Assembly: GCF_004005905.1 (NCBI RefSeq)
Contig: NZ_SACO01000004.1
Location: forward strand, 248,001-312,000
Direction: 5' to 3'
DNA from: Novosphingobium umbonatum
GTDB taxonomy: Bacteria > Pseudomonadota > Alphaproteobacteria > Sphingomonadales > Sphingomonadaceae
Length of the DNA: 64,000 nucleotides
Part shown: in pieces, positions 17,292 through 25,569 of the stretch
How positions within the stretch are numbered: the first letter of the stretch is position 1
How the letters are laid out: each line of letters begins with the position of its first letter
Notes under the pieces: generated by a model
Seen by the model: only the letters and a program-made list of their open reading frames with translations
Told to the model about the DNA's origin: nothing
Database searches by the model: none
Made by a program: the position numbers and the translations under genes

Positions 17292-18382
17292 GCGAGCAAG
17301 ACCAACAATGCGAAATCGCATGGTTTTCGGCCCTTTGTGACGATGACTATGAATTTCTGGGCGTGCATGACCCCTATCTGAAATCCAGCTGGGAGCATTG
17401 CCGCAACATCGTCCTGCGCGCCGAGGAAGGCGGCTTCGACAATATCCTGCTGCCCTCGGGCTATAATCTGGGGCTGGACACCACCGCCTTTGCCGCCGCC
17501 GTGGCCACACAGGTGCGCCGGATCAAGCTGCTCTGGGCCACGCGCATCGGCGAGGATTGGCCCCCACAACTGGCGCGCCGCATCGCCACGCTGGACCGTA
17601 TCCTTGGCCCGAATGCGGCGGGAACGGGCGGGCGTTTGAACGTCAATATCATCTCCTCCGACATGCCCGGTGAAACCATGGCATCGGGGCCACGCTATGC
17701 CCGCGCGACCGAGGTGATGAAGATTGTCCGCACCCTGCTCAACGGCCAATCGCTGGACCACGAGGGCGAGTTTTACAAGTTGAAGCTCGATCCCCCGCGC
17801 ATCACCACCATCTCGGGCAAGGCCCCTGCCTTCTATTTCGGCGGGCTTAGCCATGAGGCGCGGGAATGCGCCGCCGAGGGCTGCGATGTCTATCTGATGT
17901 GGCCCGACACGATGGACAAGGTGCGCGAAACCATCGCCGATATGAAGGCCCGCGCCGCCCGCTTTGGCCGCAGCCTGAAATTCGGCTATCGCGCCCATGT
18001 TATCGTGCGTGAAACCGAGGATGAAGCCCGCGCCTATGCCACCCGCCTGCTGTCCAAGCTGGATGATGAGGCAGGCCGCGCTATCCGCGAAAAGTCGCTG
18101 GACGCCCAGAATTTTGGTGTGCAACGCCAGGCCGAATTGCGGCAGGCTGCGGGCAATGATGGCTATGTCGAGGACAATCTGTGGACGGGCATCGGACGGG
18201 CTCGGTCCGGCTGCGGCGCGGCGATCATCGGTACGCCCGATCAGGTGCTGGCCAAGCTGCGCGCCTATCAGGCCGAAGGGATCGAGGCCTTCATCCTGTC
18301 GGGCTATCCCCATGCGCAGGAAGCCGATCTGTTTGCCCGCCATGTCTTGCCGCATATTAGCCATGGCCCGCTGACCATCTAA
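17288..18382 (+). CDS. smoC: SsuD-like sulfoquinovose monooxygenase (SmoC-like)
   Basis: A 364-residue FMNH2-dependent monooxygenase of the bacterial luciferase fold. The SsuD active-site residues R226, H228, R297, Y331 and H333 correspond to R235, H237 (YRAHVIVRET), R306 (GRARSGCG), Y340 and H342 (LSGYPH), all at a constant offset of nine. The sulfonate-handling site is thus intact. With a sulfoquinovosidase and an aldo-keto reductase in the same operon, the natural reaction is SQ + FMNH2 + O2 giving sulfite and 6-oxo-glucose, the SmoC reaction. It overlaps the reductase gene by ATGA. A GC-rich hairpin follows. A separate flavin reductase is needed and is not in the window. Confidence 0.85.
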   Translation: MSEQDQQCEIAWFSALCDDDYEFLGVHDPYLKSSWEHCRNIVLRAEEGGFDNILLPSGYNLGLDTTAFAAAVATQVRRIKLLWATRIGEDWPPQLARRIATLDRILGPNAAGTGGRLNVNIISSDMPGETMASGPRYARATEVMKIVRTLLNGQSLDHEGEFYKLKLDPPRITTISGKAPAFYFGGLSHEARECAAEGCDVYLMWPDTMDKVRETIADMKARAARFGRSLKFGYRAHVIVRETEDEARAYATRLLSKLDDEAGRAIREKSLDAQNFGVQRQAELRQAAGNDGYVEDNLWTGIGRARSGCGAAIIGTPDQVLAKLRAYQAEGIEAFILSGYPHAQEADLFARHVLPHISHGPLTI

Positions 18383-18386
18383 GTCT

Positions 18387-18409
18387 GGAGGGGCATCGAC
18401 CGCCCCTCC
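18387..18409 (+). terminator. intercistronic hairpin
   Basis: GGAGGGGC (18387-18394) pairs with GCCCCTCC (18402-18409) around a 7-base loop, right after the monooxygenase stop and 31 bp before sorA. The run after it is TCCCTTTC, a poor U-tract, so it may only attenuate read-through or protect the upstream message. Confidence 0.5.
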
Positions 18410-18440
18410 TCCCTTTCGCCGCGACAGGAGCCTTTTTCCG

Positions 18441-19694
18441 ATGAGCCCATCAAAATCGACCCTCTCGCGGCGCAAATGGCTGCAAGGCGCGGCGCTGGGC
18501 GGGATCAGTGCCGCCTTGGCGCCTGCATTATGGGCCAAAGGTGCGGCGAAACCGCGCATGGTCGATCTGGGCCTGCCGGATAAGCCCTCGCTGCGCCCTT
18601 TGACCAGGGCCTTCCCGCAAAAGGGCGAGATGATCCTGCAAAGGATGCGCCCTCCCCTGCTGGAAACGCCGATGGCGGTTTTTGACCAGCATATCTTGAC
18701 CCCCAATGACCAGTTCTATGTCCGCTGGCATTGGGGCAATATTCCCGAAAGCGTGGATGTAGACGCATTCCGCCTGAAAATCCGCGGCCATGTCGAACGC
18801 GAGGTGGAATTCACCCTGCATGACTTGCTCCATGGCTTCGAGCGGATTGAAGTTGTCGCGGTCAACCAATGTTCGGGCAATTCGCGCGGGATGTTCCAGC
18901 CATCGGTGGCAGGGGCCGAATGGGGCCATGGCGCGATGGGCAATGCCCGCTGGACCGGCGTGCGCCTGCGCGACGTGCTGGCCCGTGCGGGGGTGAAGGC
19001 AGGCGCGGTGGATGTGCGCTTTGGCGGGCTGGACGAGGCGATGGTGGCCGAAGCGCCCAAATTCCTCAAATCCTTGAGCGTCGACCATGCCTGCGATGGC
19101 GAGGTGATGATCGCCTTTGCCATGAATGGCGAGCCGCTGCCGCTGCTCAATGGTTTCCCGCTGCGTCTGGTGGTGCCGGGATGGTATTCGACCTATTGGA
19201 TCAAGATGCTGTCCGATATTGAAGTGCTGCCCGCCAAGGACAGCAATTTCTGGATGGCCAAGGCCTATCAGGTGCCCGCAACGCCCTTTGGCCATGTGGC
19301 ACCGGGCACCGCTGATTTCCCCAAGGAACCGATCAGCCGCATGGTGCCGCGCTCGCTGCTCACCAATCTGGCCGAGGGGCAGAAGGTCAGGGCCGGAACC
19401 CCGCTTACCCTGTCCGGCATCGCCATGGGCGGCGATTGCGGGGTGGAGAAGGTGGAAATCTCTATCGATGGTGGCGAGCACTGGAACTTGGCGACGTTAG
19501 GCAAGGATCTTGGCCCCTATAGCTTCCGGCGCTTTACCCATCAGGTGAACCTGCCCGAGGGAGTGGTAAAAATCCTCTGCCGCTGCACCAACACGAAAGG
19601 CATCAGCCAGCCTTTGACGATGAACTGGAACCCCAACGGCTATATGCGCGCCGGGGTGGAGACGGTCACCATCCATGCGGAGAAACGGGCATGA
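18441..19694 (+). CDS. sorA: sulfite dehydrogenase, molybdopterin subunit SorA
   Basis: A 417-residue molybdopterin enzyme of the sulfite oxidase family. It has a Tat signal (SRRKWLQGAA, residues 9-18), so it is exported folded to the periplasm. The molybdenum ligand is C144 in VNQCSGNSRGMFQP, the SorA form of the motif. A C-terminal Mo-co dimerisation domain follows (about residues 290-415). SorA oxidises sulfite to sulfate and passes electrons to a cytochrome c. The gene for that cytochrome overlaps by ATGA. Its placement behind a C-S-cleaving monooxygenase explains its job: detoxifying the released sulfite while feeding the respiratory chain. Confidence 0.9.
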   Translation: MSPSKSTLSRRKWLQGAALGGISAALAPALWAKGAAKPRMVDLGLPDKPSLRPLTRAFPQKGEMILQRMRPPLLETPMAVFDQHILTPNDQFYVRWHWGNIPESVDVDAFRLKIRGHVEREVEFTLHDLLHGFERIEVVAVNQCSGNSRGMFQPSVAGAEWGHGAMGNARWTGVRLRDVLARAGVKAGAVDVRFGGLDEAMVAEAPKFLKSLSVDHACDGEVMIAFAMNGEPLPLLNGFPLRLVVPGWYSTYWIKMLSDIEVLPAKDSNFWMAKAYQVPATPFGHVAPGTADFPKEPISRMVPRSLLTNLAEGQKVRAGTPLTLSGIAMGGDCGVEKVEISIDGGEHWNLATLGKDLGPYSFRRFTHQVNLPEGVVKILCRCTNTKGISQPLTMNWNPNGYMRAGVETVTIHAEKRA

Positions 19695-20032
19695 AGGCTC
19701 AACTATTGGCCATGGCGGCGCTGGTGGCATCCGCGCCGGTCTGGGCCGCAAAACCCGCGCCAAAGCCGCTCCAGACCCTGCACAATGTCAGCGTCTCCAT
19801 CCCGCAGGATTTTGACCAGACCTATCCCGCCGCCGCAGGCGTGGAGGCGTTGAACGACCATTGCCGCGCCTGCCATTCGCCTGCGATGGTGCTGGTGCAG
19901 CCCCGTCTGTCGGCAGAGGAATGGCGCAAGGAAGTGCGCAAGATGATCGACACCTATAAAGCGCCCGTGCCGGAAGATCAGGTCGAGCCGATCACCCGCT
20001 ATCTGGTGCAAAGGCAGGCGAACCGCCGCTAG
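19691..20032 (+). CDS. sorB: cytochrome c subunit of sulfite dehydrogenase, SorB
   Basis: A 113-residue periplasmic cytochrome c. It has a signal peptide (residues 1-20, cleaved near VWAA-KP) and one heme site C58-R-A-C61-H62. Size, single heme and translational coupling to sorA (ATGA overlap) match SorB, which takes electrons from the molybdenum centre. Its stop overlaps the convergent LysR gene by 4 bp. Confidence 0.88.
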   Translation: MKAQLLAMAALVASAPVWAAKPAPKPLQTLHNVSVSIPQDFDQTYPAAAGVEALNDHCRACHSPAMVLVQPRLSAEEWRKEVRKMIDTYKAPVPEDQVEPITRYLVQRQANRR

Positions 20033-20919
20033 CCCGCCTGGTGCAATGCGGCGATCAAGGCTCTTTCGCGCGCTGATAGGCGAGTGCCCCTGCGGCGGAA
20101 CAGGCCTGCTGGTCTGGTATAGGCGGGGCTATCCACATCCAGCGCCACCAGCCTGCCCGCGTCCAATTCCTCGGCAAAGGTGGAATGATCGCCAAGGCAC
20201 AGGAAATCGCCAGCGAGCAAGGCGCGGCGGATCACCGTGAGGGAGGATGTCCGCAAGGTGATCGGCGGCACGGGCAGGTCATGGCGGATGAACATCTGCG
20301 ACCAGCCTTCCACCAGACTATCCTGATCCGGCACAATCCAGCGCGCCTGCGCCAAGGCCGATAGAGGGGGCGTTCCGTCAGACAGCAACGGATGGTCGGC
20401 GCGCAGCATGAGGCTGGCCCGCTCCTCAATCAAGGGCTCAAAACTCAAACCCTCCAGATCGAGCCAAGGCGCGCGTGATCCCAACACAAGGCTGATCTTT
20501 CCCTCGCGCAGCGCGGGCAACAGACTGGCCGTGCCGCCCTCCACCACATGGAAGCAGGCCTGCGGGTCCTCCCGCGCCATCAGGGCCAGCGCATCGGGCA
20601 AGCGCCGCGTGGCAAAGGCCACATCGCTGCCCACCGCCAGCCTTTCTGTCGCGCCGCCGCCGCGCAAAGAGGCAAGCGCGGCCATGGCCCGATCCCGCTC
20701 GATCAGGATCACCCGCGCGCGGGGCAGCAATTCCTCGCCCATAGCGGTCAATTGCGCACCATGGGCGCCGCGCTCGAACAGGCGCGCGTCGAGTTCCGCC
20801 TCCAGCATCTGGATCGAGCGGGTAAGCGAGGGCTGGGACACCGACAGCACCTGCGCCGCACGGTTAAAGCTGCCCAGTTCGGCCACGGTCAGGAAACGAC
20901 GGAGTTGGCGAATATCCAT
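20029..20919 (-). CDS. LysR-family regulator
   Basis: A 296-residue LysR regulator. The helix-turn-helix is in residues 1-60 (LGSFNRAAQVLSVSQPSLTRSIQMLEAELDARLFER), with the effector domain from about residue 90. It is divergent from the luciferase-fold monooxygenase at 21032, with 112 bp between that are noticeably AT-richer than the surroundings and probably hold both promoters. Its likely target is that monooxygenase operon. The inducer is unknown; by analogy with CysB/Cbl/SsuR it could be a sulfur signal, but the sequence does not show this. Confidence 0.85.
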   Translation of the reverse strand: MDIRQLRRFLTVAELGSFNRAAQVLSVSQPSLTRSIQMLEAELDARLFERGAHGAQLTAMGEELLPRARVILIERDRAMAALASLRGGGATERLAVGSDVAFATRRLPDALALMAREDPQACFHVVEGGTASLLPALREGKISLVLGSRAPWLDLEGLSFEPLIEERASLMLRADHPLLSDGTPPLSALAQARWIVPDQDSLVEGWSQMFIRHDLPVPPITLRTSSLTVIRRALLAGDFLCLGDHSTFAEELDAGRLVALDVDSPAYTRPAGLFRRRGTRLSARERALIAALHQAG

Positions 20920-21031
20920 GGGCCCCGTGTATCATAGAGAAAGTGCATAACTAAACCGATAATTGAAATAGACCCTGCATAGGCTTTGCCCAATCCTGCG
21001 CATCAAAGTGACAGGCAAGGACCCACGCAGC

Positions 21032-22147
21032 ATGACCCTATTTTCCCCCGCTGATCTGGAAATCATTGGTATCGTCAACCACCGCGCAGGCGGCGTGGGC
21101 GATCCGCCCTCTGCGCTGGATTTCGACCTTGATTTCATCCGCGAGGCCGCGCTGGCGCAGGAAAAGGCCGGTTATGACCGCGTGCTGATCGCCAATGCCG
21201 CCACCATGCCCGAAAGCATGGCAATTGGCACTTATCTGGCCCCGCAAACCACGCGACTTGGCTTTATGATGGCGCATCGCCCGGGCTTTATCGCCCCCAC
21301 CACCGCCGCGCGCCAACTGGCCACCATCGACCGCTTAAGCGGTGGACGCGCGGCTGTGCACATCATCGTCGGCGCCGATGACCGCGAGGTACAGGCCGAT
21401 GGTGCCTTCAACACCAAGGAACACCGCTATCAGGTGGCGGGCGAATATGTTGAAGTGATGCGCAAAATGTGGGCTTCGCCCGAGCCATTCGATCACAGGG
21501 GCGAGTTCTACAAAATGAACGGCGCCCATGCGCTGGTGCGGCCTGAAAGGGGAGCGATTCCGGTCTATTTTGGCGGCACATCCGATCTGGCGCTAGATAT
21601 GTGCGGGCGCTGGGCCGATGTCTATGCTTTAGGCGGCGATACGTTTGCCGGTGCGGGCGTGCTGGCCACGCGTGCCCATGCAGCGGCGGCACGACACCGG
21701 CGGGCGATCCATGTGTTGATGACCATGGTGATCATTGTGGGCGAAACAGAAGCCGCCGCCCATGCCCGCGCAGCCGCTTTGTATGACAAGGTGATGGCGC
21801 AAGTGAATGCAGGCGCGCGGGGCATTATGGCCGCCCATGAAAAGGACGGCGACAAGCCCGCCGCTGGTGCTTTCCAGCGTATGGCCGAACAGGCCAAGCA
21901 GGGCGACTGGCTGGACCGTTGCCTGTGGACCGGCCTCAACAAGGCCTATAATGGACGCGGCAATAATAGTGTTCTTGTCGGCACGGCAGAGCAGGTGGCG
22001 GACAGTCTGATGGAATATCGCCGCCTGGGCATCACCCGCTTCCTGCTGCGCGGGCCGGACCAGATCAACGATGCCGCGATTATCGGGGGCAAGCTGGTGC
22101 CGCTGCTGCGCCAGATGATCGCGGCGGAAGAAGGGGTAAGCGCGTGA
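21032..22147 (+). CDS. luciferase-fold flavin monooxygenase, divergent
   Basis: A 371-residue FMN-dependent monooxygenase of the SsuD/bacterial luciferase fold (HRPGFIAPTTAARQLATIDRLSGGRAAVHII around residues 88-118 is the flavin-binding core). Unlike the enzyme at 17288, it has lost the SsuD residues: R226/H228 are Thr/Val (MTMVIIVGET) and Y331/H333 are Pro/Gln (LLRGPDQ). Its substrate is therefore probably not a plain alkanesulfonate. The ATG at 21032 is preferred over a GTG 24 bp upstream because AAGG precedes it. The nitrilase-fold gene overlaps its stop by GTGA, so the two proteins are coupled. Confidence 0.83.
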   Translation: MTLFSPADLEIIGIVNHRAGGVGDPPSALDFDLDFIREAALAQEKAGYDRVLIANAATMPESMAIGTYLAPQTTRLGFMMAHRPGFIAPTTAARQLATIDRLSGGRAAVHIIVGADDREVQADGAFNTKEHRYQVAGEYVEVMRKMWASPEPFDHRGEFYKMNGAHALVRPERGAIPVYFGGTSDLALDMCGRWADVYALGGDTFAGAGVLATRAHAAAARHRRAIHVLMTMVIIVGETEAAAHARAAALYDKVMAQVNAGARGIMAAHEKDGDKPAAGAFQRMAEQAKQGDWLDRCLWTGLNKAYNGRGNNSVLVGTAEQVADSLMEYRRLGITRFLLRGPDQINDAAIIGGKLVPLLRQMIAAEEGVSA

Positions 22148-23124
22148 TCGCACCCTATACGCTGGCCCTATGTCGCCCACCCACGCAAACTGTGTTCGGT
22201 GCCGATGGCGTGGTGGCAGGGGCGCTGGCCGCCAATGTGGCGCTCTATGCCGACCTGATCGCAAGAGCGGCGGGCGAGTATGGGGCAAGACTTGTGGTCT
22301 TCCCGCAATTCTCGCTCAGCCATTATACGCCTTTGGGGCAGGATGTCTGGCTGGAAGCGGCGATCACTTTCCCCGGACCGGAAGCGGAAGCCATCGGCGC
22401 GGCCTGCCAAAGGGCAGGCGCCTATGCCGTGGTGCAAACGGCGGAAAGGCATCCCGCCTTCCCCGATCTCTATTTCCTCTCCAGCGCGATTTTCACGCCC
22501 GCTGGCGAGGTGGGGCTCATCTATCGCAAGACCTACGCCATGTCCCTGCGCACCAGCCCGGGCGATGTGCTTTCGCGCTTTGTCGATGTGTTCGGGGAAG
22601 ATGCGCTGTTCCCCGTGCTGCATACCGAACTCGGTACGCTGGCCACGCTGATCGGGGCGGAAGTGCATTGGCCAGAACCCGTGCGGGAACTGGCGCTGAA
22701 AGGGGCGGAGGTGATCTGCAATCCGGTGGCGGCGGTGCAATCGCTGGACTATCTGAACCGTGCAGGCGCGGATCTGGTGCGACCCGTGCGGGCGTTTGAA
22801 AATGTGGCCTATCTGGCCATGGCCAATTATGCCGATGGCACGGTGGACAGCGCCGCCTATGATTTCAACGGCGCCAGCATCGGGCGCAAGGTGGATGAGG
22901 TGTTCACTCTTGCCACCATCGACATGGCCGCCCTGCGCGCCGCCCGCGCTCAGCCATCGGCGCATCTGCTGGCACAGATCCAGCCCGATTTGCACCGGCA
23001 CCTGTATGATGCCTCGCTATGGCCCGCAGAGGCTTTCGCAGGCGGGCCGCCGCGCAGTTTTGAAGCGCTGATCGCCACCGAGCGCGAGGTAGGGCAAGCG
23101 TTGGACCAGCGCTGGGGGCGCTAG
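22144..23124 (+). CDS. nitrilase-fold protein lacking catalytic Glu and Cys
   Basis: A 326-residue carbon-nitrogen hydrolase fold protein. Family landmarks are clear: VVFPQFSLSHYTP (residues 51-63), IYRKTYAMS (127-134), LIGAEVHWPEPVRELALKGAEVICNP (from 169) and RAFENVAYLAMAN. The catalytic triad should be Glu-Lys-Cys. Here Glu is Q55, Lys is K129, and Cys is G171 (LIGAEVHWPE in place of LICYDxxFPE). It should be unable to hydrolyse nitriles or amides by the usual route. It starts with GTG overlapping the monooxygenase stop, which implies a partnership. It may bind a ligand or stabilise the monooxygenase, or use different chemistry. Confidence 0.8.
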   Translation: MIAPYTLALCRPPTQTVFGADGVVAGALAANVALYADLIARAAGEYGARLVVFPQFSLSHYTPLGQDVWLEAAITFPGPEAEAIGAACQRAGAYAVVQTAERHPAFPDLYFLSSAIFTPAGEVGLIYRKTYAMSLRTSPGDVLSRFVDVFGEDALFPVLHTELGTLATLIGAEVHWPEPVRELALKGAEVICNPVAAVQSLDYLNRAGADLVRPVRAFENVAYLAMANYADGTVDSAAYDFNGASIGRKVDEVFTLATIDMAALRAARAQPSAHLLAQIQPDLHRHLYDASLWPAEAFAGGPPRSFEALIATEREVGQALDQRWGR

Positions 23125-24188
23125 ATTTGACGCTGCTCCGATACGGTGCGGGCGCGAAGGGCGGGGGCAATCTCCGCCCCGATCCGCGCCGTATCAGGCA
23201 GCCAGTCAAAACCGGTGATCAGGAAATTGTCGATACCGACATGCCAGTAACGCATCAGCGCATCCACCAGCGTATCGGGTGAACCCACCAGACATGTCAC
23301 CTGCAAGCGCCCCTGTGTCGCCTGCGTAAGTCCCGCCCAGAGCTGGGGATCTTCCGCCTCGGCCTGCGCGGCCTTGCGGGCCACATCCTGCGCCGCCGCG
23401 CCCAAATCGCGGCCCAACAGGCCAAGCCGCGCCTGCTTTTCCTCCACCGCTCGCAACAGGCCGGTGGCGCGGTCCCAAGCAGCATCATCGCTATCGGCCA
23501 GCACCAGACGCATCGACATGGAGAAACGGGGCGAGCGCCCATGTTGCGCAGCCTGCGCCTTCACCCGCGCTACCAAGTCGCCCACTTGCGCCACGCTGCC
23601 CGGCCCCAGTGCATAGACATCGGCCAGTTCGGCCCCGTACCGCAAGCCCAGCTCCGATGTGCCCGCCCAGAACACGGGGATACTGCCCGCAATCGGATGC
23701 ACCTCGCTAAAGGCTGCATCGCAGCGGAAATAGTCGCCTGCATGGTCAAAGGGGGCAGAGCTACCCCACATTCTGCGCAACAGGCCCACATATTCGGCGC
23801 TGCGGTGATAGCGCTGTTCCTTGGTCAGATAATCGCCATCGCAACGGGTTTCGATATCGGAAAAGGCAGTGATAATATGCACACCTGCCCGCCCGCCGCT
23901 CAACTGGTCCAAAGTAGCCAGCGCGCGGGCGGCCATGGTGGGGGCAATAAAGCCCGGACGATGCGCCACCATCAGCTTCAACCGCGTGGTTGCCGCTGCC
24001 ACAAAACTGGCATTGACCAGACTGTCCGCCGATCGGGCATTCTGCCCCACCAGCACGCGGTCATAACCGGCCGCTTCATAAGCGCGGGCAATCTCGGGCA
24101 CAAAGCTGGCGTCATAGACGGGTGCCTGTGGACTGGCTTCCGACCCGCGATAGGGCGATACCAGCCCGACAATTTCGATAGAACTCAT
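23121..24188 (-). CDS. luciferase-fold flavin monooxygenase, second paralogue
   Basis: A 355-residue FMN-dependent monooxygenase close to the one at 21032 (AHRPGFIAPTMAARALATLDQLSGGRAGVHII around residues 68-98). It too lacks the SsuD sulfonate residues: the R-x-H site reads S-M-R (SMSMRLVLADS) and the Y-P-H site reads F-D-W (ITGFDWLPD). The start at 24188 overlaps the stop of the GPH symporter by ATGA. It is the last gene of a four-gene minus-strand operon and converges with the nitrilase-fold gene with a 4-bp overlap. The substrate is unknown; it probably belongs to the same pathway as its paralogue. Confidence 0.83.
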   Translation of the reverse strand: MSSIEIVGLVSPYRGSEASPQAPVYDASFVPEIARAYEAAGYDRVLVGQNARSADSLVNASFVAAATTRLKLMVAHRPGFIAPTMAARALATLDQLSGGRAGVHIITAFSDIETRCDGDYLTKEQRYHRSAEYVGLLRRMWGSSAPFDHAGDYFRCDAAFSEVHPIAGSIPVFWAGTSELGLRYGAELADVYALGPGSVAQVGDLVARVKAQAAQHGRSPRFSMSMRLVLADSDDAAWDRATGLLRAVEEKQARLGLLGRDLGAAAQDVARKAAQAEAEDPQLWAGLTQATQGRLQVTCLVGSPDTLVDALMRYWHVGIDNFLITGFDWLPDTARIGAEIAPALRARTVSEQRQI

Positions 24189-25543
24189 GCGCCTTCTCCG
24201 CTGGAGGGTTCGATCAGGCTGGCCGGATCCAGCTTGTAACGCGACACGGCGATGACCCCGCACAGCATGGCTAAAGCAGGAACCGCCCCCACACAAAGCG
24301 CCACCGCCCGCACCGCCTGCGCGCTTTGCGCCACCGTCCCGCCCATGGTGGACGAGACATAGCCCATGGCCGACAGGAAAGCCCCCATCGCCGCCAAAGC
24401 CGCCGCTGAGGACAATTTGTCGAGCAAGGTGGTCAGCCCTGCAAACACACCCTCACGCCGCTCGCCGCTACAAACATAATCATAGCGCACCGCATCCGAC
24501 AGCATGGCATAGGCGCAAAGAATGGTGCCGCCACCCGCCAGACCCGACAGCAAAGCCCGCGCTGAGCTCAGCCATGCCGCATCGAGTGGCGATGCCGTCA
24601 GCCAGGACAGGCTGACCAGCCCGTAAAGCGCCATGGCAGTCATATAGCCTGCCTTCTTGCCGATAACGCCCGTCACCCAGACCCAAGCAGGAATCGAACC
24701 TACCATGCCCACCGTGGCAAACAGGAAATAGGTGGCAATCCAGCCATCGGGCGCCTGCAACACATAGCGGCTGAAATAGGCCATGGCCGCGCTGCCAATG
24801 GCGGTGCCGAACAGCAGGAAGACATGGGTAATCGCCAGTAGGCGAAAGGGCTGGTTGGCCCATGCAAGTTTGGCCTGCGCGGGTAGATTGAAGGGGCGCG
24901 GATGGGCCGGAGGCAGGCTGCGCGGCGCCTTGATCAGCAGTCGCACCGCCAGCAGCGTGGCCAGCAGCACCACCGCGCCAATGGCCAGAGCCATGGCCAG
25001 ATGCGCGCCTCGGCCCGCGCCCAACCGGCCAAGAATCAGGCCGGGCAAAGTGGTGCCGATCAACGTACCTATCGCATTGCCATAGACCCGCCACGCCATC
25101 AGCCTTGTGCGCTCATGATGGTCGGGCGAGCTTTCCACCACCATGGCAAAGCCGGGAATGGTGAGCAAAGTATAGCCGCTGGCATGGATGATCAGCGCAA
25201 GGGTGACAAAGAGTTCAGCCAGCAGCACCGATCCGAAATCCGGCGCGCCAAACAGCATGGCCACGCCCAGCGGCATAGCCAGTCCGCCCACAAACAGAAA
25301 GGGTAAGCGCCGCCCCCAACGCGTTTGCGCGCGGTCGCTCCATGCGCCCACCGCCGGATCGAGCAAGCCGTCATAGATCTTGACCAGCGCGAAGATCAGC
25401 CCCGCCGTGCCCGCCGAAATGGCCAGACTGTCGGTCATGAAGCGCAAGCCCAGCACGGTGACCACATTCTGCCCCGCCGCATGGGCCACCGGCACCAAGG
25501 CAGAGCCAAAACGGATCGCCCATCGATTATCGCTCTGTGCCAT
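24185..25543 (-). CDS. GPH-family sugar:cation symporter
   Basis: A 452-residue transporter of the glycoside-pentoside-hexuronide (MelB-like) family with 12 helices. Signatures include KIYDGLLDPAVGAWSDRAQTRWGRRLPF (around residue 50, the D-P-x-x-G-x-x-x-D-R and R-x-G-R-R-x-P motif) and YAMLSDAVRYDY (around residue 345). YihO and YihP, transporters of the E. coli SQ locus, belong to this family, so it is an alternative SQ or SQ-glycerol importer for the cluster at 8344-20032. It could equally carry the substrate of the neighbouring monooxygenases. The start at 25543 has GGAGAA upstream. Confidence 0.85.
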   Translation of the reverse strand: MAQSDNRWAIRFGSALVPVAHAAGQNVVTVLGLRFMTDSLAISAGTAGLIFALVKIYDGLLDPAVGAWSDRAQTRWGRRLPFLFVGGLAMPLGVAMLFGAPDFGSVLLAELFVTLALIIHASGYTLLTIPGFAMVVESSPDHHERTRLMAWRVYGNAIGTLIGTTLPGLILGRLGAGRGAHLAMALAIGAVVLLATLLAVRLLIKAPRSLPPAHPRPFNLPAQAKLAWANQPFRLLAITHVFLLFGTAIGSAAMAYFSRYVLQAPDGWIATYFLFATVGMVGSIPAWVWVTGVIGKKAGYMTAMALYGLVSLSWLTASPLDAAWLSSARALLSGLAGGGTILCAYAMLSDAVRYDYVCSGERREGVFAGLTTLLDKLSSAAALAAMGAFLSAMGYVSSTMGGTVAQSAQAVRAVALCVGAVPALAMLCGVIAVSRYKLDPASLIEPSSGEGA

Positions 25544-25569
25544 AAGGCCTTCTCCTGCGGCCCTATGGC

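Noticed and set aside
22144..23124. Functional nitrilase or amidase
   Set aside because: Two of three catalytic residues are replaced, so the usual reaction is not supported.
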